This document shows, piece by piece, positions 8,289 through 16,125 of a stretch of 60,078 nt of DNA; within the stretch, counting starts at the first letter, position 1, and every line of letters begins with the position of its first letter. Origin of the DNA: Nocardia vaccinii NBRC 15922. Lineage in GTDB: Bacteria; Actinomycetota; Actinomycetes; Mycobacteriales; Mycobacteriaceae. A program made the translations under genes and the position numbers. Where the stretch lies: positions 1-60,078 of the forward strand of contig NZ_BDCC01000077.1 of the NCBI RefSeq assembly GCF_001613305.1, read 5' to 3'. The notes beneath the pieces were generated by a model. That model ran no database searches, was not told where the DNA came from, and saw nothing but the letters and a program-made list of their open reading frames with translations.

Positions 8289-9448
8289 GCGGCCCGTTGG
8301 CAGGGCTTACCGTGGTCGACCTGGCCGGCCTGTCCGGCGCCTACGGATCGATGCTGCTCGCCGGGCTGGGAGCGGACGTGATCGTCGTTGAACCCCCTGG
8401 TGGTGGGCCGTTGCGATTCATGCCGCCATTTCTGCCAGAGGTCGCGCCGCCCGATAACAGCGTGTGGTTCACATATCTTGCGCAGGGCAAGCGGAGCGTC
8501 GTCATCGACGAGTTCACCGACGACGGCCAAAGTCAGCTCAACGCGCTCCTCAGCCTTGCCGACGTGGTGTTCGACGCGTCGGTGCCCGATACCCGAGCTG
8601 ACGTCCGTGCGGCCCACCCCGGCGTGGTGTGGGTGCGAATAACCCCATTCGGTGCAAACGGGCCGCACCGGGACTGGGCCGGCACCAATCTCACTGCCTG
8701 GGCCTCGTCGGGCGCGCTGAGCATCATCGGCTACCCCGACGCGCCACCAGTCGTCCCTGCCGGCCCGGCACAGGTCGCCTATCAACTTGCCGGGCTGCAG
8801 GCGACCTCTGCGACGCTGATGGCGATGCGGGTCCAGCGACGCTCCGGAACGGGTCAGCTCATCGACATCGCGGTGCAGGAGTGCCTGCTCAACGTCGCAG
8901 CCGAAGCAGGGTTTCCCGTGTATCTCGATGACCGGATCTCGCGTAGGCGGGACGGCGTGCGCCGAGCGGTGACGAGGCCGTACGGGCTGTATCCCTGTTC
9001 CGACGGTTACGTCAGCATCACCATCATGCAGCCGGGGCACTGGACTGCAATGGCTCAGTGGATAGCCGACACGACCGGCAACGACGCCTTCCTGGATGAC
9101 ACCTTCCGTCAGATGAGTGTTCGCGCACAGTTCATGGACGTCGTCGACGAGTGGACAGAGAAGGTGACCATGGCCGGCGATCGCCAGTCTCTGTTTCATG
9201 AGGGGCAACGCAGGCGCATCGCAGTGACGCCGCTGTACAGCATCGCTGACCTGGTGGAGGACAACCATTTGCGCAGCGTGAACTACTTCTCGGATGCGGT
9301 GGGCAGTTCGGGCAGAAAGTACAGACGCCCGGGTGCGCCTTTCCGGATCAACCATCAGTGGTGGGAACTTGGCCGTGCCCCGCTACTCGATGAACACCGC
9401 AACGATCCCGACATCGCAGTCGCGATAAACCAGGAGGTTAGGCCGTGA
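8285..9448 (+). CDS. Family III CoA-transferase-like subunit lacking catalytic Asp (pair 1)
   Basis: A 387-residue CaiB/BaiF-fold protein from ATG 8285; ATG 8279 is also in frame. The N terminus PLAGLTVVDLAGLSGAYGS and the later RSGTGQLIDIAVQE place it in the family. The segment where other members have the Asp reads QVAYQLAGLQATS (about 163-175), with no Asp. It may be a structural or acyl-binding partner of the upstream subunit. Precedent for two-subunit family III enzymes is the benzylsuccinate CoA-transferase BbsEF. The crotonase start overlaps its stop by 4 bp (GTGA). Confidence 0.85.
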   Translation: MSGPLAGLTVVDLAGLSGAYGSMLLAGLGADVIVVEPPGGGPLRFMPPFLPEVAPPDNSVWFTYLAQGKRSVVIDEFTDDGQSQLNALLSLADVVFDASVPDTRADVRAAHPGVVWVRITPFGANGPHRDWAGTNLTAWASSGALSIIGYPDAPPVVPAGPAQVAYQLAGLQATSATLMAMRVQRRSGTGQLIDIAVQECLLNVAAEAGFPVYLDDRISRRRDGVRRAVTRPYGLYPCSDGYVSITIMQPGHWTAMAQWIADTTGNDAFLDDTFRQMSVRAQFMDVVDEWTEKVTMAGDRQSLFHEGQRRRIAVTPLYSIADLVEDNHLRSVNYFSDAVGSSGRKYRRPGAPFRINHQWWELGRAPLLDEHRNDPDIAVAINQEVRP

Positions 9449-10245
9449 CCGCAGTTGCCGAAGCAGCAATGACCGAGGAAAAGCCGATCAGGATTGATCG
9501 CACCAATGGTGTTGTCACCATCACGCTGAACCGCCCCAGACGCAAGAATGCGCTGAACTCAGCGATGTCGTCAGCGCTCGTCGACAACTTTCGGTCGATT
9601 GGGCTCAACCCTGAAGACCGGGTCGTCGTCATCCGCGGCGAAGGAGATTCGTTCTGCTCGGGTGGTGACCTCACAGAGGTCCACGATCGAGCAGTCTTGA
9701 CGATGATGCGCGGAATGGGTCGGCTGATGACCGAGCTCAGAGCGCTACCGCAGCCCACCGTCGCCGCGGTGGCTGGACCCGCAATCGGGGCCGGGTGGAA
9801 CCTCGCGCTCGGATGCGACTTCGTCATCGCGGGCGCTGGAGCGTCGTTCAGTCAGGCATTCGCGAAGCGCGGAATGTCCGTCGATCTCGGAGGATCGTGG
9901 CTGCTTCCGCGTCTGGTCGGCATGCAGAAGGCTCGCGAACTCACACTGCTCGGCGACACGATCTCGGCGACCGAGGCGGAGGCGTACGGACTCGTCCTCC
10001 GTGTGGTTCCCGACGACACTCTCGACCAGGCCGCGAATGAACTGGCGCTGCGCCTTGCCCAGGGCTCACCCCTTGCCCTGTCATTGACGAAGCGACTTCT
10101 CGACGAATCCTTCTCCCACTCATTGGAACAAGCACTCGAGGGTGAGGCCCGCGCTCAGCACATTGCGCTAGGCAGCAAGAACGTCCGCGAGGCGCTTCGC
10201 GCCTTCCGGGATCGTCGGGATCCAGTGTTCGGAGCAGACCTATGA
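9445..10245 (+). CDS. Enoyl-CoA hydratase/isomerase (crotonase) family protein
   Basis: This 266-residue crotonase has oxyanion-hole segments CSGGDL and GPAIGAGWN. The positions equivalent to Glu144 and Glu164 of rat crotonase are not Glu by my alignment (Asn and a hydrophobic residue). An Asp is present in RGMSVDLGGSWLLPR. It could therefore be an isomerase or another crotonase-type enzyme rather than a standard hydratase. It starts with GTG overlapping the upstream stop and its own stop overlaps the ACAD start (ATGA), so it is translationally coupled on both sides. Confidence 0.88.
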   Translation: MTAVAEAAMTEEKPIRIDRTNGVVTITLNRPRRKNALNSAMSSALVDNFRSIGLNPEDRVVVIRGEGDSFCSGGDLTEVHDRAVLTMMRGMGRLMTELRALPQPTVAAVAGPAIGAGWNLALGCDFVIAGAGASFSQAFAKRGMSVDLGGSWLLPRLVGMQKARELTLLGDTISATEAEAYGLVLRVVPDDTLDQAANELALRLAQGSPLALSLTKRLLDESFSHSLEQALEGEARAQHIALGSKNVREALRAFRDRRDPVFGADL

Positions 10246-11468
10246 CGGCGCACGTGACTGTGGACGAAACGAAGCAGACGCCGGAAGAGATGATCGAGCG
10301 GCTGACCCGACAACTCCTCGACGAGGTTGCCGGCGCGAACATCACCGACGCGGACAAACTCGGCCGGCAGTTCGACCTCGGCTTGGCATGGGTACATCAA
10401 CCCATTGGTCTCGGTGGCCTCGGGATTTCGGCGAACCTGCAGAAAATCGTCAACAAAGAGTTGTTCTCGCACGGATTTCCGAATATGGCCCCGCAGAACC
10501 CAATTGGGTACGGCCTCTGTGCACCCACGCTCATGCGGCACGGTACTGTCGAACAGCAGTCACGCTATCTTCGGCCGCTGTTCGTCGGTGACGAGATTTG
10601 GTGTCAGCTGTTCTCCGAGCCAGGAGCTGGATCGGATCTTGCCTCGCTCAGTACCCGCGCCGAGGACTGTGAGGGCGGCTGGGTGGTCAACGGCCAAAAG
10701 GTTTGGACGACGTTCGCCCACCGAGCAAATCTCGGTCTTCTGATGGCGCGCACCGATCCCTCGGTGCCGAAGAACAAGGGAATCACCGTTTTCGTGGTCG
10801 ACATGCACGCCCCTGGCGTGGACGTGCGACCGCTCCGCCTGATGACGGGGGACGCGGAGTTCAACGAGGTCTATCTCACCGATGTCCGGCTTTCCTCGGA
10901 CAGCAGGGTGGGTGAGCTCAACAACGGCTGGCAGGTCGCACGCACCACACTCTCCAACGAGCGAAGTGCTCTCGGCCGAGGGCAGGCCCGGCGTGGCACC
11001 GGACCAATTGGGATCGCGCTCGACGCATGGAGTACTCACGGAGACGGAGATCCCGTCACTCGCGACCGCCTGATGGATCTGTGGGTCCGCGCCGAATGCA
11101 CCCGGCTGACGAAGGCGCGCGCGTCCGAGGCGATCAAACTCGGGATTCCGGGGCCCGACGGCCCGGCCGGGAAGCTGCGGGCCGCAGAGCTGAACAAAGC
11201 TATCAGCGAGTTCATAATCGACCTGCTAGGTGCCGAGGGCATGCTCTATAGCAGCTATGAGATGCGTCAATCCGACGCGGTCACCGGATTCAACGTAGAC
11301 AAGAGCGACGACCTGCAGCGGTTCTTCCTGCGGTGCCGGGCGAACACGATCGAGGGCGGTACCGGCGAAGTGCTGAGGACGTTGGTGGGAGAACGGGTCC
11401 TTGGTTTGCCCGCTGAACCCCGCCTCGACAGGGATGTGGCATGGGCCGACATGAAGAGAAGCCAGTAG
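10242..11468 (+). CDS. Acyl-CoA dehydrogenase
   Basis: This 408-residue flavoprotein should introduce the alpha-beta double bond into an acyl-CoA. It has the FAD/substrate loop FSEPGAGSDLASL, the motif VWTTFAHRA, and the C-terminal segment IEGGTGEVLRTLVGERVLG. The usual order of alpha, beta and alpha domains is complete. It lies between the crotonase and the second CoA-transferase pair; the next gene begins at or just before its TAG stop. Unlike the pairs at 27.4 and 40.8 kb it has no adjacent second dehydrogenase, so it is probably a homotetramer. Confidence 0.92.
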   Translation: MTAHVTVDETKQTPEEMIERLTRQLLDEVAGANITDADKLGRQFDLGLAWVHQPIGLGGLGISANLQKIVNKELFSHGFPNMAPQNPIGYGLCAPTLMRHGTVEQQSRYLRPLFVGDEIWCQLFSEPGAGSDLASLSTRAEDCEGGWVVNGQKVWTTFAHRANLGLLMARTDPSVPKNKGITVFVVDMHAPGVDVRPLRLMTGDAEFNEVYLTDVRLSSDSRVGELNNGWQVARTTLSNERSALGRGQARRGTGPIGIALDAWSTHGDGDPVTRDRLMDLWVRAECTRLTKARASEAIKLGIPGPDGPAGKLRAAELNKAISEFIIDLLGAEGMLYSSYEMRQSDAVTGFNVDKSDDLQRFFLRCRANTIEGGTGEVLRTLVGERVLGLPAEPRLDRDVAWADMKRSQ

Positions 11469-12700
11469 TGGGGGCGCTGAGCGGGCTCCTCATCTGTGAC
11501 TTCTCAGGACAGATCGCAGGTGCTGGCTCTACGCGTGTGCTCGCGGCGTTCGGCGCAGAAGTGATCCGCATCGAGGATCCGGTACGCAGCGGGCGGTGGG
11601 ACATTCTGCGCGGCGGACCACCCTACCGGGACGAACGCCGGGGCATCGAACTCGGTGTAGCGTTCAACAACCACAACGTCGGCAAGCGCGCCATCACCCT
11701 CAACCTCCGAACGGAACGAGGACGCGAGCTTGCCCGCAAGCTCGCCCTGCAGTCCGGTGTGGTGACAGAGAACTTCTCCGCCGGTGTCCTCGACCGGCTT
11801 GGGCTCGGATACGAACGTCTGAGTCAGCAACGGCCGGACCTCATTTATGTATCACACACCGGCTTCGGACGGAGCGGCCCCTATGCGTCCTTCCATGCCT
11901 GGGCCCCGATCACGCAGGCAATGTGTGGGCTCACTGCGATGACCCGGTCTCCCGGACGAAGCGCGGCGGGAATCGGGTACTCGTACATGGACTATGCCGC
12001 CGCCAACTACATCGTCTTCGCCCTACTTTCCGCGCTATGGCACCGGGAAGAGACCGGAGAGGGCCAGCTGATCGATGTTGCCGGTATGGAGGTCGGAGCC
12101 GGTCTGCTCGGGCCGGAGATGCTCGAAGCGAGCGTCAACGGCCGGCGTTTCCGCGATGACGAGCAGTTCGATGTGAACCGCTCGCAATCGCAGTCCATGG
12201 CTCCGCACCGTGTCTACCCCTGCCGTGATGAAGACACATGGGTGGCGATTGCGTGTCGTCACGACCTCGATTGGAAGGCTTTGGGCGCCGTCATAGACGA
12301 ACATTGGGCAACCGAGGCGCGCTTCGAGACGCTTGCCGGCCGACTTGACCACGCCGATGAACTGGACACCCTGCTCGCCATGTGGACATCACGTTGGGAA
12401 AGAAGTGCGCTCGTCGACTCTCTGGTGCCTGCCGGTGTCCCGTGTACCGCAGTTGCCACCCCGCCGGAACGCATCGAGAAGCACCCACACACAAGCGACT
12501 GGGGATTGTGGCCGACCGTCCAGCACCCTGAGATCGGCGATATCCGAGTCGACGGATTGCCGCTTCATCTGTCCAGGACAGACTGGCAGATCGAGCGAAG
12601 CGCACCCCTGATAGGCGAGGACAATGACTACGTCTTCGGCCAGATTCTGGGCCTCAGCAAGGACGAGATCATCTCGTTGCGCGAGGAGTCCGTGATATGA
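11468..12700 (+). CDS. Family III CoA-transferase, Asp-containing subunit (pair 2)
   Basis: The encoded protein is 410 residues when started at GTG 11468, which touches the upstream stop (TAGTG) and gives the usual N terminus GALSGLLICDFSGQ. An in-frame ATG at 11441 would add nine residues. The catalytic Asp is D175 in YSYMDYAAANYIVF, followed by EETGEGQLIDVAGME. The next CoA-transferase gene overlaps by 4 bp and lacks the Asp, repeating the arrangement of pair 1. It is expected to load or exchange CoA on an intermediate of the pathway. Confidence 0.9.
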   Translation: MGALSGLLICDFSGQIAGAGSTRVLAAFGAEVIRIEDPVRSGRWDILRGGPPYRDERRGIELGVAFNNHNVGKRAITLNLRTERGRELARKLALQSGVVTENFSAGVLDRLGLGYERLSQQRPDLIYVSHTGFGRSGPYASFHAWAPITQAMCGLTAMTRSPGRSAAGIGYSYMDYAAANYIVFALLSALWHREETGEGQLIDVAGMEVGAGLLGPEMLEASVNGRRFRDDEQFDVNRSQSQSMAPHRVYPCRDEDTWVAIACRHDLDWKALGAVIDEHWATEARFETLAGRLDHADELDTLLAMWTSRWERSALVDSLVPAGVPCTAVATPPERIEKHPHTSDWGLWPTVQHPEIGDIRVDGLPLHLSRTDWQIERSAPLIGEDNDYVFGQILGLSKDEIISLREESVI

Positions 12701-13926
12701 CCAACGGCCCCCTGACCGGCGTGCGAGTGATCGAACTCGCCAGCCGGCATATGTCTCTCACCGGGAAGCTGTTCGCTGACCTCGGTGCTGAGGTGATCCT
12801 CGTCGAGCCCCCAACCGGCGACGACTCGCGCCTACGAGGTCCGTTTGTCGGTGGTGTCGAAGGCCCGGACCGGAGCCTGCCGTGGCTCTACTTCAACACC
12901 TCGAAGATGGGTGTCACGATCGATGTCGCGTCCGCGGAGGGCCGCGCCGCTCTCCGTGGGCTTCTCGACGGAGCCGACATCGTCCTCGATCCGGGCAGCT
13001 CGCCATTGCTTACCGACCAGCAGTTCAGCTACGAGGCAACCGCGGCACGCAGTCCTGCTGTCATCTGGGTGTCGCTGACCGAATTCGGCCGGGCGACTCC
13101 TGGCACGATTGCCGAGCCGTCGGACCTGCTCGTCGCTGCTGGGACGGGCCCGGTCTGGAGCTGTGGTTATGACGAGCGCTCCACGCCCCCGGTTCGTCCG
13201 GCCGGTGGTCAAACGCTCCAGTTGGCCGCGGTGTGGGCAGCTAACGGTGCGCTCATCGCTCTGCACGAGCGCAGGCGGTCAGGGCGCGGTCAACTCGTTG
13301 ACGTCTCCATAAGCGCTGCATCCAACGTCACGACCGAAGGTGGCACTTACCAGTACTTCGCCGACGGCAGGTGGAACCATCGACAGCGGGGCCGTCATGC
13401 GACGCCCCGGCCGACGGCAGAGGTTCTGGTCATGTCTGCCGATGGACGGGAAGTGTGCCCGTTCGTTTCCCCTCGCAGTCAACAAGAATTCGAGACCTTG
13501 TTGGAGTGGCTCGGTGAACTGGGCTTACTGGACGAATTTCCAGATACCTTCTTCCTGGAGATGGGAGCAGGGCGTGACGGAGCCGAAATGGACCCGGCAG
13601 ATGACGTCATAGCGACCGAAATCTTCGCCGCTGGCCGCGGCGCGATCAGCTTCATCGCAACGAAACTGTCGGCTGACGAGTTCTTCCTCGGAGCGCAAAC
13701 TCGCAAGATTGCCTGCGGTATCGCTCACCAACCCGAGGAAGTCATGAAGGACAAGCACCTCGAGGCACGCGAATTCTTGGTCCGGGTCGATCACGAGGAT
13801 CTGCAGATCGCGGCGACTTATCCTGGTGCACCCTACCGCTTCTCTCGAACTCCGTGGCAGCTGAAAAGCCGAGCGCCGCATGTCGGAGAGCACAACGACG
13901 TCGTACTGACACGAGGTGACCGATGA
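12697..13926 (+). CDS. Family III CoA-transferase-like subunit lacking catalytic Asp (pair 2)
   Basis: This 409-residue CaiB/BaiF-fold protein has VRVIELASRHMSLTGK near the N terminus and RRRSGRGQLVDVSISAA in the middle. The catalytic-Asp segment reads GGQTLQLAAVWAANG (170-184), with no acidic residue, as in the partner at 8285. Its ATG overlaps the Asp-containing subunit and its end overlaps the LLM oxidoreductase start. It is probably a non-catalytic partner of the upstream subunit. Loss of function is less likely, because the frame is intact and the same pattern occurs twice in this operon. Confidence 0.85.
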   Translation: MTNGPLTGVRVIELASRHMSLTGKLFADLGAEVILVEPPTGDDSRLRGPFVGGVEGPDRSLPWLYFNTSKMGVTIDVASAEGRAALRGLLDGADIVLDPGSSPLLTDQQFSYEATAARSPAVIWVSLTEFGRATPGTIAEPSDLLVAAGTGPVWSCGYDERSTPPVRPAGGQTLQLAAVWAANGALIALHERRRSGRGQLVDVSISAASNVTTEGGTYQYFADGRWNHRQRGRHATPRPTAEVLVMSADGREVCPFVSPRSQQEFETLLEWLGELGLLDEFPDTFFLEMGAGRDGAEMDPADDVIATEIFAAGRGAISFIATKLSADEFFLGAQTRKIACGIAHQPEEVMKDKHLEAREFLVRVDHEDLQIAATYPGAPYRFSRTPWQLKSRAPHVGEHNDVVLTRGDR

Positions 13927-14879
13927 ACGATCAACCAGCCCGGCGGTGGGGCCTGACCCTGCCCGTATCGGGCAAGACAATAGGTCAGCTCGCGACACTG
14001 ACGCGCGAGCTGGAGGAACTCGGTTACGGCGAGCTGCGCGCCGTCGAGGCTGGTGGCTTCGACGTAGTTTCCGCCGCGACCGTCACGGGTGTTTCCACCG
14101 ACTCGGTACCAATCACGGCCACTCTCTCGGCGTTCACCCGAGGCCCAGCAGTCCTGGCGCTGACTGCGGCCCAGCTCTCGGCTTCGTTCGGTTCGCGGGT
14201 CGGCTTCTCGATAGCAACCTCGACGCCGGCCCTCGTCACGAGTTGGAACGGAATCCCTTACGAAAAGCCTTTCTCCCGGCTGCGTGACGTCGTAAGATTC
14301 CTCATAGCAGCTCTCAACGGGGAGAAGATAGACCGGGATTATGACACGTTTTCAATTCGGCACTTCAAACTGATCGTTCCTCCGCCAACCCCGCCGCAGA
14401 TTATGGTCGCCAGCGTCGGCGAACTGGGTATGAAGTTAGCCCGCGAGGAAGCCGATGGGTTGACGGTCAACTGGTGTACACCTAACGACCTGAATCGAAT
14501 GAAGGGGTTGCCTGAACCCGAACTGGTTACAAGTGTTGTGTCTGTCTGCCTCCATTCGGACCCAAAGGAGGTGCGCCGGATCGGCCGCGCGTTCGTCACC
14601 GACCAACTTTGCGCTCCCGGATATCGGGCGCACCAAATCCGATTAGGACGCGGTGAGGCACTCGAACCTATGTGGACGGCCCGGGAACGGTACGGAAAGG
14701 CCGCGGCGATGGACGCGTTGCCGGACGCGATCTTCGAGGACCTTCTGGTATATGGAACACCGTCGGAATGCCGTGCTCGTCTAGACGAGTATGTCGAGGT
14801 CGCCGGCGTCCGACCGATCATCAATATCCTCGGTTCTCACCGAAAGTGGGCGGATACTGCCCGTGCACTCGCGGGCTGA
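13923..14879 (+). CDS. LLM-class flavin/F420-dependent oxidoreductase
   Basis: This 318-residue protein has the luciferase-like (bacterial luciferase/F420 reductase) TIM-barrel pattern. Features are WGLTLPVSGKT at the N terminus, the PPPTPPQIMVASVG segment, and a C-terminal YGTPSECRARLDEYVEVAGV helix typical of F420-dependent members. It probably oxidises or reduces a pathway intermediate using F420H2 or FMNH2; the substrate is unknown. It overlaps the preceding gene by 4 bp and is the last intact gene of this operon before the broken region. Confidence 0.85.
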   Translation: MNDQPARRWGLTLPVSGKTIGQLATLTRELEELGYGELRAVEAGGFDVVSAATVTGVSTDSVPITATLSAFTRGPAVLALTAAQLSASFGSRVGFSIATSTPALVTSWNGIPYEKPFSRLRDVVRFLIAALNGEKIDRDYDTFSIRHFKLIVPPPTPPQIMVASVGELGMKLAREEADGLTVNWCTPNDLNRMKGLPEPELVTSVVSVCLHSDPKEVRRIGRAFVTDQLCAPGYRAHQIRLGRGEALEPMWTARERYGKAAAMDALPDAIFEDLLVYGTPSECRARLDEYVEVAGVRPIINILGSHRKWADTARALAG

Positions 14880-15035
14880 GTACCGCACAGGGCAGATGAA
14901 TCCAACGACAAAGGGAGTGACGATCCCGATCAGGGTACGAGTGGGCTTCGCCGCCTTCATCTGACGCTGATCGGCCGCCCCCCGCAGGCCGCACGAAATG
15001 GTCACCGGACCCGCCGCGGGATTTGGACCTGATCC

Positions 15036-15143
15036 GAGGCGCTCTCAGTTGCGTGCCGAGCCGCGAACAGCCTCCACGACCAGGGAATACACCAAGGCGA
15101 CCACGTGAGCGTACTCCTACCGAACGGGCGCGAGATCCTTACT
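15036..15143 (+). pseudogene. Internal fragment of an acyl-CoA ligase gene
   Basis: Translation in this frame matches an internal piece of the intact ligase at 44848. ALSVACRAAN and QGDHVSVLLPNGREILT here correspond to ALSVARRAAN and QGDHVGVLLPNGKEFLT there. Both ends are cut abruptly. The fragment joins directly to the duplicated 5' end of the SCP2 gene. It is a remnant of a second ligase copy; no function is expected. Confidence 0.65.
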
Positions 15144-15217
15144 CCGGCCCATCGAGAAAGAAGCAAGTCAAATGACGGTCTTCAACGATTCAGCGAAGTC
15201 GAGAAGTGTATCGGCAA
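15141..15217 (+). repeat. Direct repeat, copy 1 (broken 5' end of SCP2 gene)
   Basis: This segment repeats 15671-15747 closely, with the first 26 bases identical. It covers the ribosome-binding region, the ATG and the first codons of the SCP2 gene. One base is missing after GATTC, which shifts the frame relative to the intact copy. The 530-bp segment between the two copies is therefore flanked by a partial tandem duplication. Confidence 0.7.
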
Positions 15218-15219
15218 GT

Positions 15220-15396
15220 TGCGCCATCGATTTCGACTATACATCGACGGCCGTCGACAACGAATATCGGGTACACGGAATCGACGGCATACGCCTTGCC
15301 GACGCATCAGTTCTCCCGGCGATCCCTGCCGGGAACACCTACCTGACCTGCGTCATGGTCGCCGAGCGGGTCGCCGACTTCATTTGCAGACCCGGG
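15220..15396 (+). pseudogene. 3' fragment of a GMC oxidoreductase gene
   Basis: The frame encodes the C-terminal end of a GMC oxidoreductase: VHGIDGIRLADASVLPAIP and GNTYLTCVMVAERVADFI. It matches the end of the intact GMC protein at 43116 (VHGLDGLRIVDASAMPRIP, GNTYLTCVMVAEKIADSM). The frame is continuous from the shifted SCP2-like ATG at 15172 to a stop at 15567, so a chimeric 131-residue peptide could be made. A non-functional remnant is more likely. Confidence 0.7.
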
Positions 15397-15515
15397 TTCC
15401 GCCTGACGGAACGATCGGTTGTTCCGAAAATGAACCGCACACAAAATGTGACGGAGGTTACTCCCTTGACGAATCAGTACTCATCAGCTCACCCTGCGCC
15501 CTGGAGGAAAGCCAA

Positions 15516-15671
15516 ATGTCCCCTCCCTGTCGCGAGGACGTCGTCACGCCGTACCTACTCGAGGTGAACGCCGAAGTTGCACCAACTTCAAGATCACCGA
15601 TGCCGATGCACCCATCTTGGGCGGTGGGCAGAACCGCCTTGCTATCTACCTACCTTCCCATCAGCTGGTAA
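15516..15671 (+). pseudogene. 5' fragment of an acyl-CoA ligase gene
   Basis: The ATG at 15516 has a good ribosome-binding site (GGAGG). The first residues, CREDVVTPYLLEVNAE, match the N terminus of the intact ligase at 44848 (RREDIVTPYLLERNAAE). After about 20 codons the similarity ends, and the frame stops at 15671, at the second copy of the direct repeat. The order of GMC 3' end then ligase 5' end is the same as in the intact genes at 43-46 kb, so this is a relic of a paralogous gene pair. Confidence 0.65.
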
Positions 15672-15747
15672 CTCCGGCCCATCGAGAAAGAAGCAAACCA
15701 AATGACGGTCTTCGCTGATTCCAATGAAGTCGAGAAGTACATCGGCA
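15671..15747 (+). repeat. Direct repeat, copy 2 (5' end of intact SCP2 gene)
   Basis: This is the intact counterpart of 15141-15217. It includes the AAGAAG ribosome-binding stretch and the start codon at 15702. Differences from copy 1 are a few substitutions and a one-base indel. Confidence 0.7.
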
Positions 15748-16121
15748 AGATGTTCGAGGTCGTCGTCGTTGACCCCGATTTCGTTGCTGCTACCAAGGGA
15801 TCCGGTCTGGTTCTGCGGCTGAACTACAGCGACCCTGATTGTGTGATGCTCATCGATTTCCCGGGGCAGAAGGTCCAGTACGGCAAGGCTGCTGAGGCTG
15901 CCGCCAACGTAACCGTGGATCTGTACATGGCATCAGACGACGCGCACGCCTTTTGGTTGGGAAACCTCAACTTCCCGGTCGCAATGGCCCGCAGGAAGGT
16001 TCGGATGGAAGGTTCCATGGCCAAGGCCCTGAAACTGCTCCCGCTCACCAAGCCGCTCTTCGCAGCCTACAAGAAGGAACTGCGGGCGACCGGTCGCACC
16101 GACCTGCTCGAGAAGGGCTGA
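15702..16121 (+). CDS. SCP2 sterol-carrier-domain protein
   Basis: A 139-residue stand-alone SCP2-like lipid-binding domain. It has the pattern of beta strands (LVLRLNYSDPDCVMLIDF, VTVDLYMASDDAHAFWLG) followed by a helix with LPLTKPLFAAYKKEL. Such proteins bind sterols or acyl-CoAs and are common in actinobacterial steroid and alkane clusters. It is the first gene of a set with the zinc alcohol dehydrogenase (4-bp gap) and the aldehyde dehydrogenase. It may hold or deliver the hydrophobic substrate. Confidence 0.82.
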   Translation: MTVFADSNEVEKYIGKMFEVVVVDPDFVAATKGSGLVLRLNYSDPDCVMLIDFPGQKVQYGKAAEAAANVTVDLYMASDDAHAFWLGNLNFPVAMARRKVRMEGSMAKALKLLPLTKPLFAAYKKELRATGRTDLLEKG

Positions 16122-16125
16122 GGCG

